Below are positions 1 through 8,593 of a stretch of 64,000 bases of DNA, piece after piece. A program made the translations under genes and the position numbers. The stretch spans positions 7,928 through 71,927 of the forward strand of contig CAUQKV010000007.1 in the NCBI GenBank assembly GCA_963518845.1, given 5' to 3'. How positions within the stretch are numbered: position 1 is the stretch's first letter; each line of letters starts with the position of its first letter. This DNA is from JABCPE02 sp963518845. Lineage in GTDB: Bacteria; Bacteroidota; Bacteroidia; Flavobacteriales; Weeksellaceae. The notes under the pieces are model-generated. The model did no database searches. It saw only the letters and a list, made by a program, of their open reading frames with translations, and was not told the origin of the DNA.

Positions 1-697
1 ATAAATTTTGACTTAAATCTATTTTATCCTTTAAGAAACCAACTTTTTCTTTACCTGCATCATACACAGAGTTTTCGTTTTCATCTTCAAAAGCGATGAT
101 GCTGTATTTCCCTTTACTTAGGTAGTTTAGTTCAAAATAGCCGTCTTCATCAGCTTTTGCGATGTAGTTTGGTTTTTGTTTGAAATCAGCACTATCCGCA
201 TAGAGTCCTACTACAATTCCGTGTTTAGAGGGTTTCTCTGGGATGAGCAAGGCATCAGTTATAGTTCCGCTGATATACAAATTATCAAGCTCCTTTCCTG
301 TAGAAAAAGCAAAATTGAAATAAGGCAGCACATTTCCCTCGTTATTATCTACGATGGCATTTCCAAAGTTGAAATTATAAGTCGTGTTTTCCTGCAAATC
401 TTCATCCCATGTTATGGAAATATATTTGTTTGCAAGGTTAGAAGGGATGATTTTTTTAATCTTTTTAATCGGTGGCGAAATGATGAGATTTTTATTCGCA
501 TCCTTTAAGTTAATATATTCATCAAAATACAGCCGAAGTTCCCTAGTGCTGGTGGGAACATTTACTCTGCTCGTATCTATATTGGATCTCAGGAACTTAG
601 GTGGAGTAGTGTCTTTTGCACCGCCTTCGGGAGAGCCTACTCTTGCACAAGCGCTCAGAAGAACTATAAAAATAGCAACAAAGAAAATCTTTTTCAT
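1..697 (-). CDS. Ig-like-domain lipoprotein, C-terminus cut by window edge
   Basis: The start codon is inside the window and the C-terminal part runs off the left end; about 232 codons are visible. The N-terminus MKKIFFVAIFIVLLSAC is a lipoprotein signal with Cys17 as the lipidation site. The next stretch (TPPKFLRSN, then FDEYINLKDANKNLIISPP and TTYNFNFG near residues 30-135) fits the bacterial Ig-like Big_5/SbsA type. A following region (LYISGTITDA, GKYSIIAFEDENENSVYD) looks like a carboxypeptidase-regulatory or Cna-B type beta sandwich. Proteins of this build are common conserved lipoproteins of unknown role in Flavobacteriia. It starts only 24 bases after the serine hydrolase gene, so the two are probably co-transcribed. 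Confidence 0.75.
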   Translation of the reverse strand, partial: MKKIFFVAIFIVLLSACARVGSPEGGAKDTTPPKFLRSNIDTSRVNVPTSTRELRLYFDEYINLKDANKNLIISPPIKKIKKIIPSNLANKYISITWDEDLQENTTYNFNFGNAIVDNNEGNVLPYFNFAFSTGKELDNLYISGTITDALLIPEKPSKHGIVVGLYADSADFKQKPNYIAKADEDGYFELNYLSKGKYSIIAFEDENENSVYDAGKEKVGFLKDKIDLSQNL

Positions 698-721
698 GAA
701 ACAAAAATAAGTTTTTTAAAT

Positions 722-2086
722 TTAATCTTCCTCCTCTGTAGATTCTGAGGTTTTTTGTATGGTTTCCTCTGTTTTTGTTGCTTTTAGGCTGTCCATAGAA
801 GTTTTCTTTGATTTCTTTTTTGGAGTTTTTGCTCTTTCGGTATCTTCTGCAAAAACTTCTGTGGAATCTGCAGTTTCGGCATCTGGATTTATCACTTTAT
901 CAATTTCAAAAGGAAAATCTTCAAAGAGCGTGGAAAGAAGCATGGTTCCGTATATTTTTCGGGAATATTTGTTGCTCAGTGCGATGATGGTGGTTTTAGA
1001 TTCTCTCAGATGGATGAAAACCGTGTTAGAGCCGTGCCACCAGCCATTGTGATAGGTTAGTTTTTTCCCTTCATCAAAAACTTTTAACCTAAATCCAAGA
1101 CCATAGTTGTTCACGCCTTTTTTCTCATTGCTGTATGGCTCAAAAACTTTTTCCATTAGTTCTTTTGGGAGAAAATCTTTTGAAAACATTGCTTTTGAAA
1201 AATTGAACAAATCGCGTGGAGTGGTGTAAATATTTTTATCGCCATAAATCAAATCGTATTCGTTTAAAGGATAAAGTCTAGTGCTTCTTTGGTAAAAAGA
1301 TTGTGAAGCGGAATTGATGTGTTTTTCCTCAAAAACAAAAGTATTTTTCATTTTTAAAGGCGCGAAAACCATTTCTTTCATCGCCTCAGGATAGGTTTTT
1401 CCTGTGATTTTTTCAATGATAAGCGCCAGAATAGCATAGTTGAAATTATTATACATAAAGCCCGTGTCGGTCGGTCTGGCAAGTTCTGGTTTGTGTTTAG
1501 CAACGAGGTCAAAAATTTCTTGATTGGTAAAGAATTTATTTTTAGGCTTTATATCATTTTCTTCTAAGAAATGCTCATATTTCGGAAGTCCGCTGCGATG
1601 GGTGAGCAGGTGCTGAATCGTTACATCAGCATACGGAAAATTCGGAAAAATGGATTTTACTTTTTGCTCAAGGCTGATTTTTTTTGCTTCCACCAGTTTT
1701 AAAACTGCCATCGATGTGATGGGTTTGCTTATAGAGGCCAGATGGAGCGGAGTGTCTTTGTTAATCGGCATTTGGTTGTTCTCCCTGCCGAAGCCTTTGT
1801 ATTTTTCCAAAAGAATATTGTCTCCGTGCGCTACCAAAACTCCACCGCTCATATCAGTGCTGTTCCAGATGTTTTCGTAATATTGGTTAAGGGAATTTAC
1901 GATTTTCTGCTGGTTTTCCAGTTTTAATTTTTCTCCCTTGAAGACATTGTCCACATCTACATTGCCGAAATTAGGAAGGTTTGAAGCTGAATAATATCCA
2001 CTGGTGGTCGTTGTGGATTCTTTTTTTGAGCACGAAAAAAATAGAAAAAATGCAAGAAATCCTATGTGAGATAGATTTATTTTCAT
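722..2086 (-). CDS. Serine hydrolase, beta-lactamase/PBP class C fold, lipoprotein
   Basis: The protein has about 454 residues and carries the serine beta-lactamase-like motifs: SISK (SxxK nucleophile), a YNN element in the segment FMYNNFNYAILALII, and HNG near the C-terminus (the KTG/HxG position). These suggest an esterase, D-aminopeptidase or penicillin-binding-like hydrolase rather than a true beta-lactamase. The substrate cannot be read from the sequence. The start is the ATG giving MKINLSHIGFLAFFLFFSC, a clean lipoprotein signal; an in-frame TTG at 2110 adds 8 residues but spoils the signal. The last 60 residues are rich in Lys, Thr, Ser and Glu and probably disordered. The Ig-like lipoprotein gene follows closely on the same strand. 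Confidence 0.85.
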   Translation of the reverse strand: MKINLSHIGFLAFFLFFSCSKKESTTTTSGYYSASNLPNFGNVDVDNVFKGEKLKLENQQKIVNSLNQYYENIWNSTDMSGGVLVAHGDNILLEKYKGFGRENNQMPINKDTPLHLASISKPITSMAVLKLVEAKKISLEQKVKSIFPNFPYADVTIQHLLTHRSGLPKYEHFLEENDIKPKNKFFTNQEIFDLVAKHKPELARPTDTGFMYNNFNYAILALIIEKITGKTYPEAMKEMVFAPLKMKNTFVFEEKHINSASQSFYQRSTRLYPLNEYDLIYGDKNIYTTPRDLFNFSKAMFSKDFLPKELMEKVFEPYSNEKKGVNNYGLGFRLKVFDEGKKLTYHNGWWHGSNTVFIHLRESKTTIIALSNKYSRKIYGTMLLSTLFEDFPFEIDKVINPDAETADSTEVFAEDTERAKTPKKKSKKTSMDSLKATKTEETIQKTSESTEEED

Positions 2087-2169
2087 CTTTGTTTTGAAAT
2101 TTTCGCGCAAAATATGATAAAAACAAGAAAAATGAATAATAATTATCGTTAAATCTATGTTAAATGATG

Positions 2170-3105
2170 CTAATTTTCAGCAGTGAAAGCCAATATTTTA
2201 TCTACAATGACTTGGGCTAATTTTATTTTGCTTTCGTGAGTCCAGCCCGCGATGTGCGGCGTTATGATGACTTTTTCTGAATTTAGAAGATATTCCAAAT
2301 CTTCGTTTTTTGTTTCCAAATTCTCAAAAGAAGTTTTTTCGTATTCCAAAACATCCAGACAAGCACCTTTTATTTTACCAGATTTCAAAGCATTTACCAG
2401 CGCAGAAGTTTTTAGATTTTTGCCTCTTGCGGTATTGATGAAGTAGAAATTTTTCTTCATTTTGGAGATAAATTTCTCATCTATCATATAGAGTGTATCC
2501 TCTGTAAGTGGCGTGTGAAGGCTGAGAATATCAGCGTTTTCTTGTAATTCTTGAAGGCTTACCTGTGTAGCAAATTCATCGGAAAGATTAGGTTTGATAT
2601 CGTAGAAAATAGTTTTGCAGCCAAATCCCGAAAGTCTTTTGGCTACGGCTTTTCCCATGTTTCCGTAACCGATGATTCCGAAGGTTTTGCCCAAAATTTC
2701 TTCACCTCGGTTTTCTTCTCTAAGCCAAATTCCATTTTTGACTTCATTAGAGGAAATAAATAAGCGGTTCATCAGCACTAGAAGTGTTCCTATAACATGC
2801 TCAGCTACGGCATCTTTGTTTCCTTCGGGAGAGTTGATGAGTTTTATGCCGAGTTCTTGGGTTTTGGTGATGTCTATATTTTCCATTCCAGCGCCTACTC
2901 GTGCGATGAATTTTAGATTTTTAGCTTTTTCTAAAAAATGAGCATCCAGCGGAATTCGGCTTCGGATGATGATGCCTTCATAAAGGTGTATTTTATCCAA
3001 AACCTGCTCATAACTTGATGAAAAATCCTCCTCCAAAACAAATCCTTTTTCAGAGAGTTGTTCTGTGATGAGTGGATGATTTTTATCTAAAAGCAGGATT
3101 TTCAT
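2170..3105 (-). CDS. D-2-hydroxyacid dehydrogenase (NAD-binding)
   Basis: The 311-residue protein fits the D-isomer-specific 2-hydroxyacid dehydrogenase family. The Rossmann motif GYGNMGKAVAKRLSGFG lies near the middle. The catalytic Arg is in NTARGKNL, the Glu probably in CLDVLEYE, and the His in TPHIAGWTHES. It resembles the catalytic and NAD domains of D-3-phosphoglycerate dehydrogenase without the C-terminal ACT domain. It could therefore take part in serine synthesis or reduce another 2-keto acid; the sequence alone does not decide. Its ATG directly abuts the stop codon of the upstream HU-domain gene, which indicates one transcript and possible translational coupling. Confidence 0.85.
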   Translation of the reverse strand: MKILLLDKNHPLITEQLSEKGFVLEEDFSSSYEQVLDKIHLYEGIIIRSRIPLDAHFLEKAKNLKFIARVGAGMENIDITKTQELGIKLINSPEGNKDAVAEHVIGTLLVLMNRLFISSNEVKNGIWLREENRGEEILGKTFGIIGYGNMGKAVAKRLSGFGCKTIFYDIKPNLSDEFATQVSLQELQENADILSLHTPLTEDTLYMIDEKFISKMKKNFYFINTARGKNLKTSALVNALKSGKIKGACLDVLEYEKTSFENLETKNEDLEYLLNSEKVIITPHIAGWTHESKIKLAQVIVDKILAFTAEN

Positions 3106-3807
3106 TTAGTATTCTATTTGTACACTATCAATCGTTATAGAATCTGCCGTGGAAGGTGATACAGCTTGTGGAATTTCAGTTTGTACGGATTGGATAGAGT
3201 CTTGTTTTGCACTATCATCAGTAGATTTATCGGATTTTCCGTAATTATAATATAGAAATACAAGTCCAGCAACAGCAAGAACGATGAATAACAATACCCA
3301 CCAGATACCATTGTTTGATTTTTCTTGTTTCTGGGGTTCTGTTTTTGTGGTTTCTTGCTTTTGGGGCGGTTCTTCTTTAATGGTTGATGCAGGAGAAATT
3401 TCAGATAAATTAACTTCTTCCAGTCCAAAGAATTCCATAGATTGTGGAATTTTAGTTTCTTCCCGTATGATATCTATTTCTTTAAGGGAAAGCTCCCCGA
3501 GGTATTTAAGATTTAATTTTTTTTGGAGCATGAGTAATCTTATCCATTCACGCACAGTATCTCTTATTTCAGATTGTATAATGAATAGGTTCTCACCTGT
3601 TTTTTCTGCTATATAATGGGCAAGGCTAGAATCAAAGACAGTGGTGTTGTCTTCAAAATAGATATGCTCACTTGGAGGAAGAATTTTAGAAGATTCTGCA
3701 TCCACGACAGCATGTTCTTTTTCAAGTCTAAAAATCCCAAAATCAGGAACTTCCACCCTTGGTTTTTGCTCCTGTAAATAACTGTATATGTAAAAAGCTA
3801 AATCCAT
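3106..3807 (-). CDS. HU-CCDC81-like domain protein with one transmembrane helix
   Basis: The 233-residue protein begins with LAFYIYSYLQEQKPRVEVP and continues FGIFRLEKEHAVVD, which is typical of the two bacterial HU-CCDC81 domains (about residues 1-130) found in Bacteroidota. A Pro/Lys/Gln-rich linker leads to one membrane helix (GIWWVLLFIVLAVAGLVFLYY, near 170-192) and a Ser/Asp/Thr-rich tail. In other members the tail sometimes carries a SPOR domain; none is visible here. The role is unknown; the HU-like fold suggests binding of a polymer or partner close to the envelope rather than ordinary nucleoid packing. It is the first gene of the run with the hydroxyacid dehydrogenase. Confidence 0.75.
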   Translation of the reverse strand: MDLAFYIYSYLQEQKPRVEVPDFGIFRLEKEHAVVDAESSKILPPSEHIYFEDNTTVFDSSLAHYIAEKTGENLFIIQSEIRDTVREWIRLLMLQKKLNLKYLGELSLKEIDIIREETKIPQSMEFFGLEEVNLSEISPASTIKEEPPQKQETTKTEPQKQEKSNNGIWWVLLFIVLAVAGLVFLYYNYGKSDKSTDDSAKQDSIQSVQTEIPQAVSPSTADSITIDSVQIEY

Positions 3808-3935
3808 ACTAGATGCAAATTTAGGAAAAATTAAGATAACTTTATCAAAAATTTAATATTTAGTTTATTTAAAATGATAAATTTCGGATATTTTTAACAA
3901 AACATCAAAAAAATAACAAAAAAAACATAAAAACA

Positions 3936-3967
3936 TTTGGTTGTTTAAAAAATATTTAACACCTTTG
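3936..3967 (+). promoter_or_regulatory. Candidate Bacteroidota promoter of the SusC gene
   Basis: TTTG at 3936-3939 (-33 element) is followed after 20 bases by CACCTTTG at 3960-3967, one base off the TAnnTTTG -7 consensus. The A-rich stretch at 3901-3935 may act as an UP-like element. The ATG is 28 bases downstream. Confidence 0.55.
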
Positions 3968-3994
3968 CTCAATGGTTATTAAATTTTGTTAAAA

Positions 3995-6900
3995 ATGAAT
4001 GTGAAATTGAAAGTTCTAACAGCTGGTGTATTGTTCTTCACAGGACAAGCATTAGTTGCGCAAGAAGTTAAGAAGGATACTGCTTCTGGAAAAGAAAAAA
4101 CAATAGATGAAGTGGTTTTGGTAGGGTATACTAGAGTAAAAAAGAATGATTATGTAGGTACAGCTGCCAAAGTGAATATGAAGTCTATTGAAAACAAAAA
4201 TGTTTCAACCGTTTCACAAGCATTAGCAGGAGAATCTGCGGGGGTTAGGGTTATTAATAGCTCTGGGCAGCCTGGTAGTGAACCTACTGTTAGAATTAGA
4301 GGGTTTGGTTCTGTTAATGGAAATAGAGATCCTTTGTATGTTGTAGATGGAATGCCTTTTTCTGGTAATGTTTCATCTATTAACCCAGAGGATATTCAGG
4401 ATATGGTTGTTCTTAAAGATGCAACAGCCACGGCTATTTATGGGGCTAGAGGAGCGAATGGTGTTGTTGTTATCACAACAAAATCAGGAAGAGGAGCTAA
4501 AGATTATATACAATTAGAATCTAAGGTGGGGATAAATACAAGGTTGTTGCCTATGTATGATGTTATTTCCTCTCCGGAAGAATTTATATCACTAGCATGG
4601 TCTGCATTGTACCACCAAGGTTTGGCTAATGGTAATGCAAACCCTTCTCAATATGCAAATAATAATTTATTTGGGAATAATGGTATAGATCCTCGATATA
4701 ATATGTGGAATTCGACAGGTGCGAATTTGATAGATCCTGCAACTGGACAAGTAAGAGAGGGTGTAACTAGAAAATATACGCCTGAAAACTGGGCTGAAAG
4801 AGCTTTTAAAGAAGGAGTTAGAACTGAACATAATTTGAGTTTAGGAGGAGGTACTGCAAGAGCTAATTACTATGCTGGGATAGGATATTTGAAAGATGAA
4901 GGATATTCAATTAACACAGGGTATGAAAGATATACAGGTAGATTGAATGCAGGATTTAAACCTAAGTCTTGGTTGTCAGGAACATTTAATTTAGGGTATG
5001 CGTATGCAAAAACTCGTAATAATGGACAAACAGAAGACTCTAGTAATGTTTTTTGGTATACAGATAACATCCCTTCAATATATCCATTGTATTTGAGAGA
5101 TAATGATGGTAATTTAGTTTCTGATCCTTACTTTGGAGGTTATCAATATGACTATGGTATAGGAAGAGGTTTTGGTGCACTGACAAATGGTGTAGCAGAT
5201 GCTGTTTATAATAAGAGAAACTCTAATAGACACGAAGTTAATGCTAACTTTTTCCTTAAAGCAGATTTATTCAAAGGATTAAGTTTCGAAACAAGAATAG
5301 GGGGACAATATTATAATAATAGTGTAGATGATCTTAGAAACCCATATTATGGAGGTTCTGTAGGGGTAAAAGGTGCTATATATAAGAATAAATATGAAAT
5401 GTTTACATGGAATTTCTTACAAATGTTAAGATATAGTAAGAAATTTGGTGATCATAATATAGATGCTTTTGCAGCACACGAATCAACAAAATGGGATTAT
5501 AAAGCTCTTGCTGCAGGAAAAACAGGACTTGTAACTCCTAGTATTCCAGAACTTAATAATGCGATAACTTCAGAAGTGCCAGAATCTTATGTGAATAACT
5601 ATGCATTAGAAAGTTATTTTGGACAGGTTAATTATGATTTTATGGGTAAATACCTTCTTTCTGCATCTATCAGAAGAGATGGTTCTTCTAGATTCTTAAG
5701 AAAGAAATGGGATGTATTCCCTTCTGTAGGTTTAGGATGGGTTGTATCTAGAGAGAATTTCCTTAAAGATTCAAAAATGGTAAATAACCTAAAATTAAAG
5801 GCTAGTTATGGTTTCGTGGGAGACCAAGCGGGGGTAGGATATTATCCTGGTTATAATGTTTATAATACAGGAAACTTCATGGGACAGATAGGAACACCTT
5901 TTGATAGAGGAGGATATCCTGATTTGACATGGGAAAAAGCTAAGATGTTCCAAGCAGGAGTTGATTTTACATTGTTTAATAGAAGATTGGAAGGGAATGT
6001 AGATTACTATAGAAAACTGACAGATCAGTTGATATTTGATAAAAGATTACCACCATCTACAGGAAATGCAATTTTCAAAGATAATGATGGACAACTTTTA
6101 AATCAAGGACTTGAATTTAGTTTGGTTGGACATATCATTAAAAAAGATGACTTCTTCCTTGACCTAGGAATAAATGGAGAACTTCCAAAGAGTAAACTTA
6201 CTAGAATGCCTTATGATGCTTCTTTAGGTAGAAGAAAGATAATAGATGTATCAGAAGGAGGAATAGGTAGAGCGGAAGGATATTCTATTTATGATTATTA
6301 CATGGCAGAGTGGGCAGGAGTAAATTCTGCTACTGGAGCTGCGCAGTGGTATATGAACTATGTAGATACTAATAATAATGGAGTGTATGATGATGGAGTT
6401 GATACAGCAATAAAATCTTTACATGAGTATCAGACACTGAATCCAGGAGTTGCTGTAAGTGAAGCTATTACTGAATCTTTTTCTAAAGCAACAAATAGGT
6501 TTGTAGGTAAGTCAGCTATTCCAGATGTGAGAGGAGCAGTAAACTTTAACATAGGATATAAAGGATTTGCTTTAGGAGCACAGATGCTTTATAGTATAGG
6601 AGGGTATGCTTATGATTCTAATTATGCTGGGTTAATGCATAATAGTAAAGTAGGAAGTAATAACTGGCATGCAGATATACGAAACAGATGGCAGAATCCA
6701 GGGGATATCACAGATGTTCCAAGGCTTACTTCTGGTAGAGATACCAACTATAACTCTAGATCTACGAGATTTTTGACTAAAGCAGATTATTTTATTTTGA
6801 ATAACATAAATCTTAGTTATACTTTTTCTCAAGATCTTCTTAGAGATACAGGTATAACAGGTTTGTCAATAACTTTATCTGCGGATAACCTTTGGTTAGC

Positions 6901-7009
6901 ATCAAAAAGAAAAGGATTTAATCCTACTGTGTCTGAAACAGGACAAGGAAGTTCTTATAGATATTCACCATTGTCTAATTTTACAGTGGGAGTAAAAGTT
7001 AAATTTTAA
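3995..7009 (+). CDS. SusC/RagA-type TonB-dependent outer-membrane transporter
   Basis: The protein has about 1004 residues and belongs to the SusC/RagA family, the barrel partner of a SusD lipoprotein for importing oligosaccharides or peptides with TonB energy. The signal peptide MNVKLKVLTAGVLFFTGQALVAQ is followed by a TonB-box-like IDEVVLVGY near residue 36. Next come the plug domain (ALAGESAGVRVINSSGQPG, RIRGFGSVNGNRDPLYVVDG, ATAIYGARGANGVVVITTKSG) and a long barrel ending in KVKF. The N-terminal carboxypeptidase-like domain present in many SusC proteins is missing. I start at the ATG at 3995 because the in-frame TTG at 3986 only adds three residues before the signal. The SusD gene follows after 11 bases. 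No local regulator or glycosidase indicates the substrate. Confidence 0.93.
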   Translation: MNVKLKVLTAGVLFFTGQALVAQEVKKDTASGKEKTIDEVVLVGYTRVKKNDYVGTAAKVNMKSIENKNVSTVSQALAGESAGVRVINSSGQPGSEPTVRIRGFGSVNGNRDPLYVVDGMPFSGNVSSINPEDIQDMVVLKDATATAIYGARGANGVVVITTKSGRGAKDYIQLESKVGINTRLLPMYDVISSPEEFISLAWSALYHQGLANGNANPSQYANNNLFGNNGIDPRYNMWNSTGANLIDPATGQVREGVTRKYTPENWAERAFKEGVRTEHNLSLGGGTARANYYAGIGYLKDEGYSINTGYERYTGRLNAGFKPKSWLSGTFNLGYAYAKTRNNGQTEDSSNVFWYTDNIPSIYPLYLRDNDGNLVSDPYFGGYQYDYGIGRGFGALTNGVADAVYNKRNSNRHEVNANFFLKADLFKGLSFETRIGGQYYNNSVDDLRNPYYGGSVGVKGAIYKNKYEMFTWNFLQMLRYSKKFGDHNIDAFAAHESTKWDYKALAAGKTGLVTPSIPELNNAITSEVPESYVNNYALESYFGQVNYDFMGKYLLSASIRRDGSSRFLRKKWDVFPSVGLGWVVSRENFLKDSKMVNNLKLKASYGFVGDQAGVGYYPGYNVYNTGNFMGQIGTPFDRGGYPDLTWEKAKMFQAGVDFTLFNRRLEGNVDYYRKLTDQLIFDKRLPPSTGNAIFKDNDGQLLNQGLEFSLVGHIIKKDDFFLDLGINGELPKSKLTRMPYDASLGRRKIIDVSEGGIGRAEGYSIYDYYMAEWAGVNSATGAAQWYMNYVDTNNNGVYDDGVDTAIKSLHEYQTLNPGVAVSEAITESFSKATNRFVGKSAIPDVRGAVNFNIGYKGFALGAQMLYSIGGYAYDSNYAGLMHNSKVGSNNWHADIRNRWQNPGDITDVPRLTSGRDTNYNSRSTRFLTKADYFILNNINLSYTFSQDLLRDTGITGLSITLSADNLWLASKRKGFNPTVSETGQGSSYRYSPLSNFTVGVKVKF

Positions 7010-7020
7010 TGAAATAAATT

Positions 7021-8526
7021 ATGAAAAAAATAGTAGTATTATTATCAACAATATCTTTACTTGGAGGACTTATCTCTTGTAGGGAAGAATCTTTTCTGAA
7101 TACAGAACCAACAGAGACTATTTCTACTCCTTCCACACAAGCTAAATTATATGGGGCGTACCTTATGATGGCAAAGTCTGGGACTGGGGGAACATCTCAA
7201 CATAGTGATTTTGGACAAAGAGGATATGATATATTCACAGACTTACTTTCGTCTGATATGGCAATGCCGAGAAATACTTATAATCATTACAGATCTATAA
7301 TAGATTTAACAGGAACAGTTGATTATACAGATACATATAATTATATGCCTTGGAGATATTATTATAGATTGATTAATGCAGTGAATGATGTTATTAAGGA
7401 GACAGGAGGGAATGGAGTTGTTCCGACTAACCAAGATGATAAATATCTAATGGGACAAGCAAAAGTTTTGAGAGCTCACGCGTATTTCTATCTATTGCAG
7501 CTTTATACTACAGGATACGATCCTTCTTCAGAGGCAATTCCTTTGTATTTAGAGCCTAATATGCAACCTCGTCCAAAGTCTACACAGGCAGAAGTTTATT
7601 CAGCAATTATTAGCGATTTGAATGATGCTGTAACTTTATTGGACAGCTTTGAGAGACCTAATAAAGGGGCAGTTAATAAGTATGTAGCAAAAGGAATGTT
7701 GGCTTATACATATGCAGCGATGGGAGATAATGCCAATGCTTCTGCATTAGCATTAGAGGTTATGAATAATAGTGGACATTCTATCACAACAAAAGAACAA
7801 GTAGTGAGATATCGTCACAATGGAGCTACAGAATCTGGAGGTGGATTTAATGATTTAAGAACAGGCAGCTGGATGTGGGGGATAGATATTACTACAAATA
7901 GTGATTTAGGATGGATAAACTGGTGGGGACAAGCTGATGTTTATACATATGGTTATCAGTGGGCTGGAGATACTAAGTCTATAGATGAAGGTTTGTATAA
8001 TTCCATAAGAGCAGATGATATTAGAAAAAATCAGTTTGTGAGTATGACTAGTTCAGGAGCTGTATTAAGTAATATCGCAGATACTAATGCAAGATATAGT
8101 TATATTGCAGCAAATAAGTTCTTTACGCCAGAGAGAGTTCTTCAAGGAACTAGAAATACTACTAATGATTATTTCTACATGAGAGTGGATGAATTCCATC
8201 TTTTGGCAGCAGAAGCTTTTGCTAAACAGGGTAATGATGCTCAGGCAAGATCTATATTGAAAAATTATTTATCAAATAGAATTACGAATGTATCATATAT
8301 TGATGGTTTGTCAGGAGCAAGTCTACAAGCTGAAATATATAAGAATACAAGGATAGAATTCTGGGGAGAAGGGAAATCATACCTAGCTATGAAGCGTAAT
8401 AGAGCTACCATTACTAGGGGAAGTAATCATTTGAACCATGCAGGAGCAAGTTTCCAATATAATGATCCTAAATTATCATTCAAAATTCCTCAACAAGAAG
8501 TGTTAAACAATCCTTATATTAATTAG
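7021..8526 (+). CDS. SusD/RagB family outer-membrane nutrient-binding lipoprotein
   Basis: The 501-residue protein is the surface lid of the SusCD pair. Its lipoprotein signal MKKIVVLLSTISLLGGLISC gives Cys20 as the lipidated residue. TPR-like helices typical of SusD appear in LMGQAKVLRAHAYFYLLQLY, in VNKYVAKGMLAYTYAAMGD and in the C-terminal DEFHLLAAEAFAKQG. The end FKIPQQEVLNNPYIN is the standard SusD finish (IPQ.E...NP). It lies 11 bases after the SusC gene and is surely co-transcribed. The ligand is unknown; with a DPP7-like peptidase in the same genome, peptide uptake of the RagAB kind is possible, but nothing here proves it. Confidence 0.93.
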   Translation: MKKIVVLLSTISLLGGLISCREESFLNTEPTETISTPSTQAKLYGAYLMMAKSGTGGTSQHSDFGQRGYDIFTDLLSSDMAMPRNTYNHYRSIIDLTGTVDYTDTYNYMPWRYYYRLINAVNDVIKETGGNGVVPTNQDDKYLMGQAKVLRAHAYFYLLQLYTTGYDPSSEAIPLYLEPNMQPRPKSTQAEVYSAIISDLNDAVTLLDSFERPNKGAVNKYVAKGMLAYTYAAMGDNANASALALEVMNNSGHSITTKEQVVRYRHNGATESGGGFNDLRTGSWMWGIDITTNSDLGWINWWGQADVYTYGYQWAGDTKSIDEGLYNSIRADDIRKNQFVSMTSSGAVLSNIADTNARYSYIAANKFFTPERVLQGTRNTTNDYFYMRVDEFHLLAAEAFAKQGNDAQARSILKNYLSNRITNVSYIDGLSGASLQAEIYKNTRIEFWGEGKSYLAMKRNRATITRGSNHLNHAGASFQYNDPKLSFKIPQQEVLNNPYIN

Positions 8527-8550
8527 AAAGCTTTGTTTTCCAAAATTTAT

Positions 8551-8558
8551 TAAATTTG
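8551..8558 (+). promoter_or_regulatory. -7 box TAAATTTG before the porin gene
   Basis: This is a perfect TAnnTTTG match 17 bases before the ATG at 8576. The nearest upstream TTTG (8532-8535) is only 15 bases away, shorter than the usual 18-21, so promoter strength is uncertain. The box ends where the hairpin at 8558-8584 begins. Confidence 0.45.
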
Positions 8559-8593
8559 TACCTCATAAAAACTTTATGAGGTACATTTTTTTT
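8558..8593 (+). terminator. Perfect 12-bp hairpin plus T8 that includes the porin start codon
   Basis: GTACCTCATAAA (8558-8569) pairs exactly with TTTATGAGGTAC (8573-8584) around a 3-base loop. A single A and eight Ts follow (8586-8593). It has the form of an intrinsic terminator for the SusCD operon, but the ATG of the next gene (8576-8578) is inside its 3' arm. Confidence 0.7.

Noticed and set aside
3939..8526. A SusR-type or sigma/anti-sigma regulator attached to the SusCD pair
   Set aside because: The genes upstream (HU-domain protein, dehydrogenase) face the other way and have no regulator motifs.
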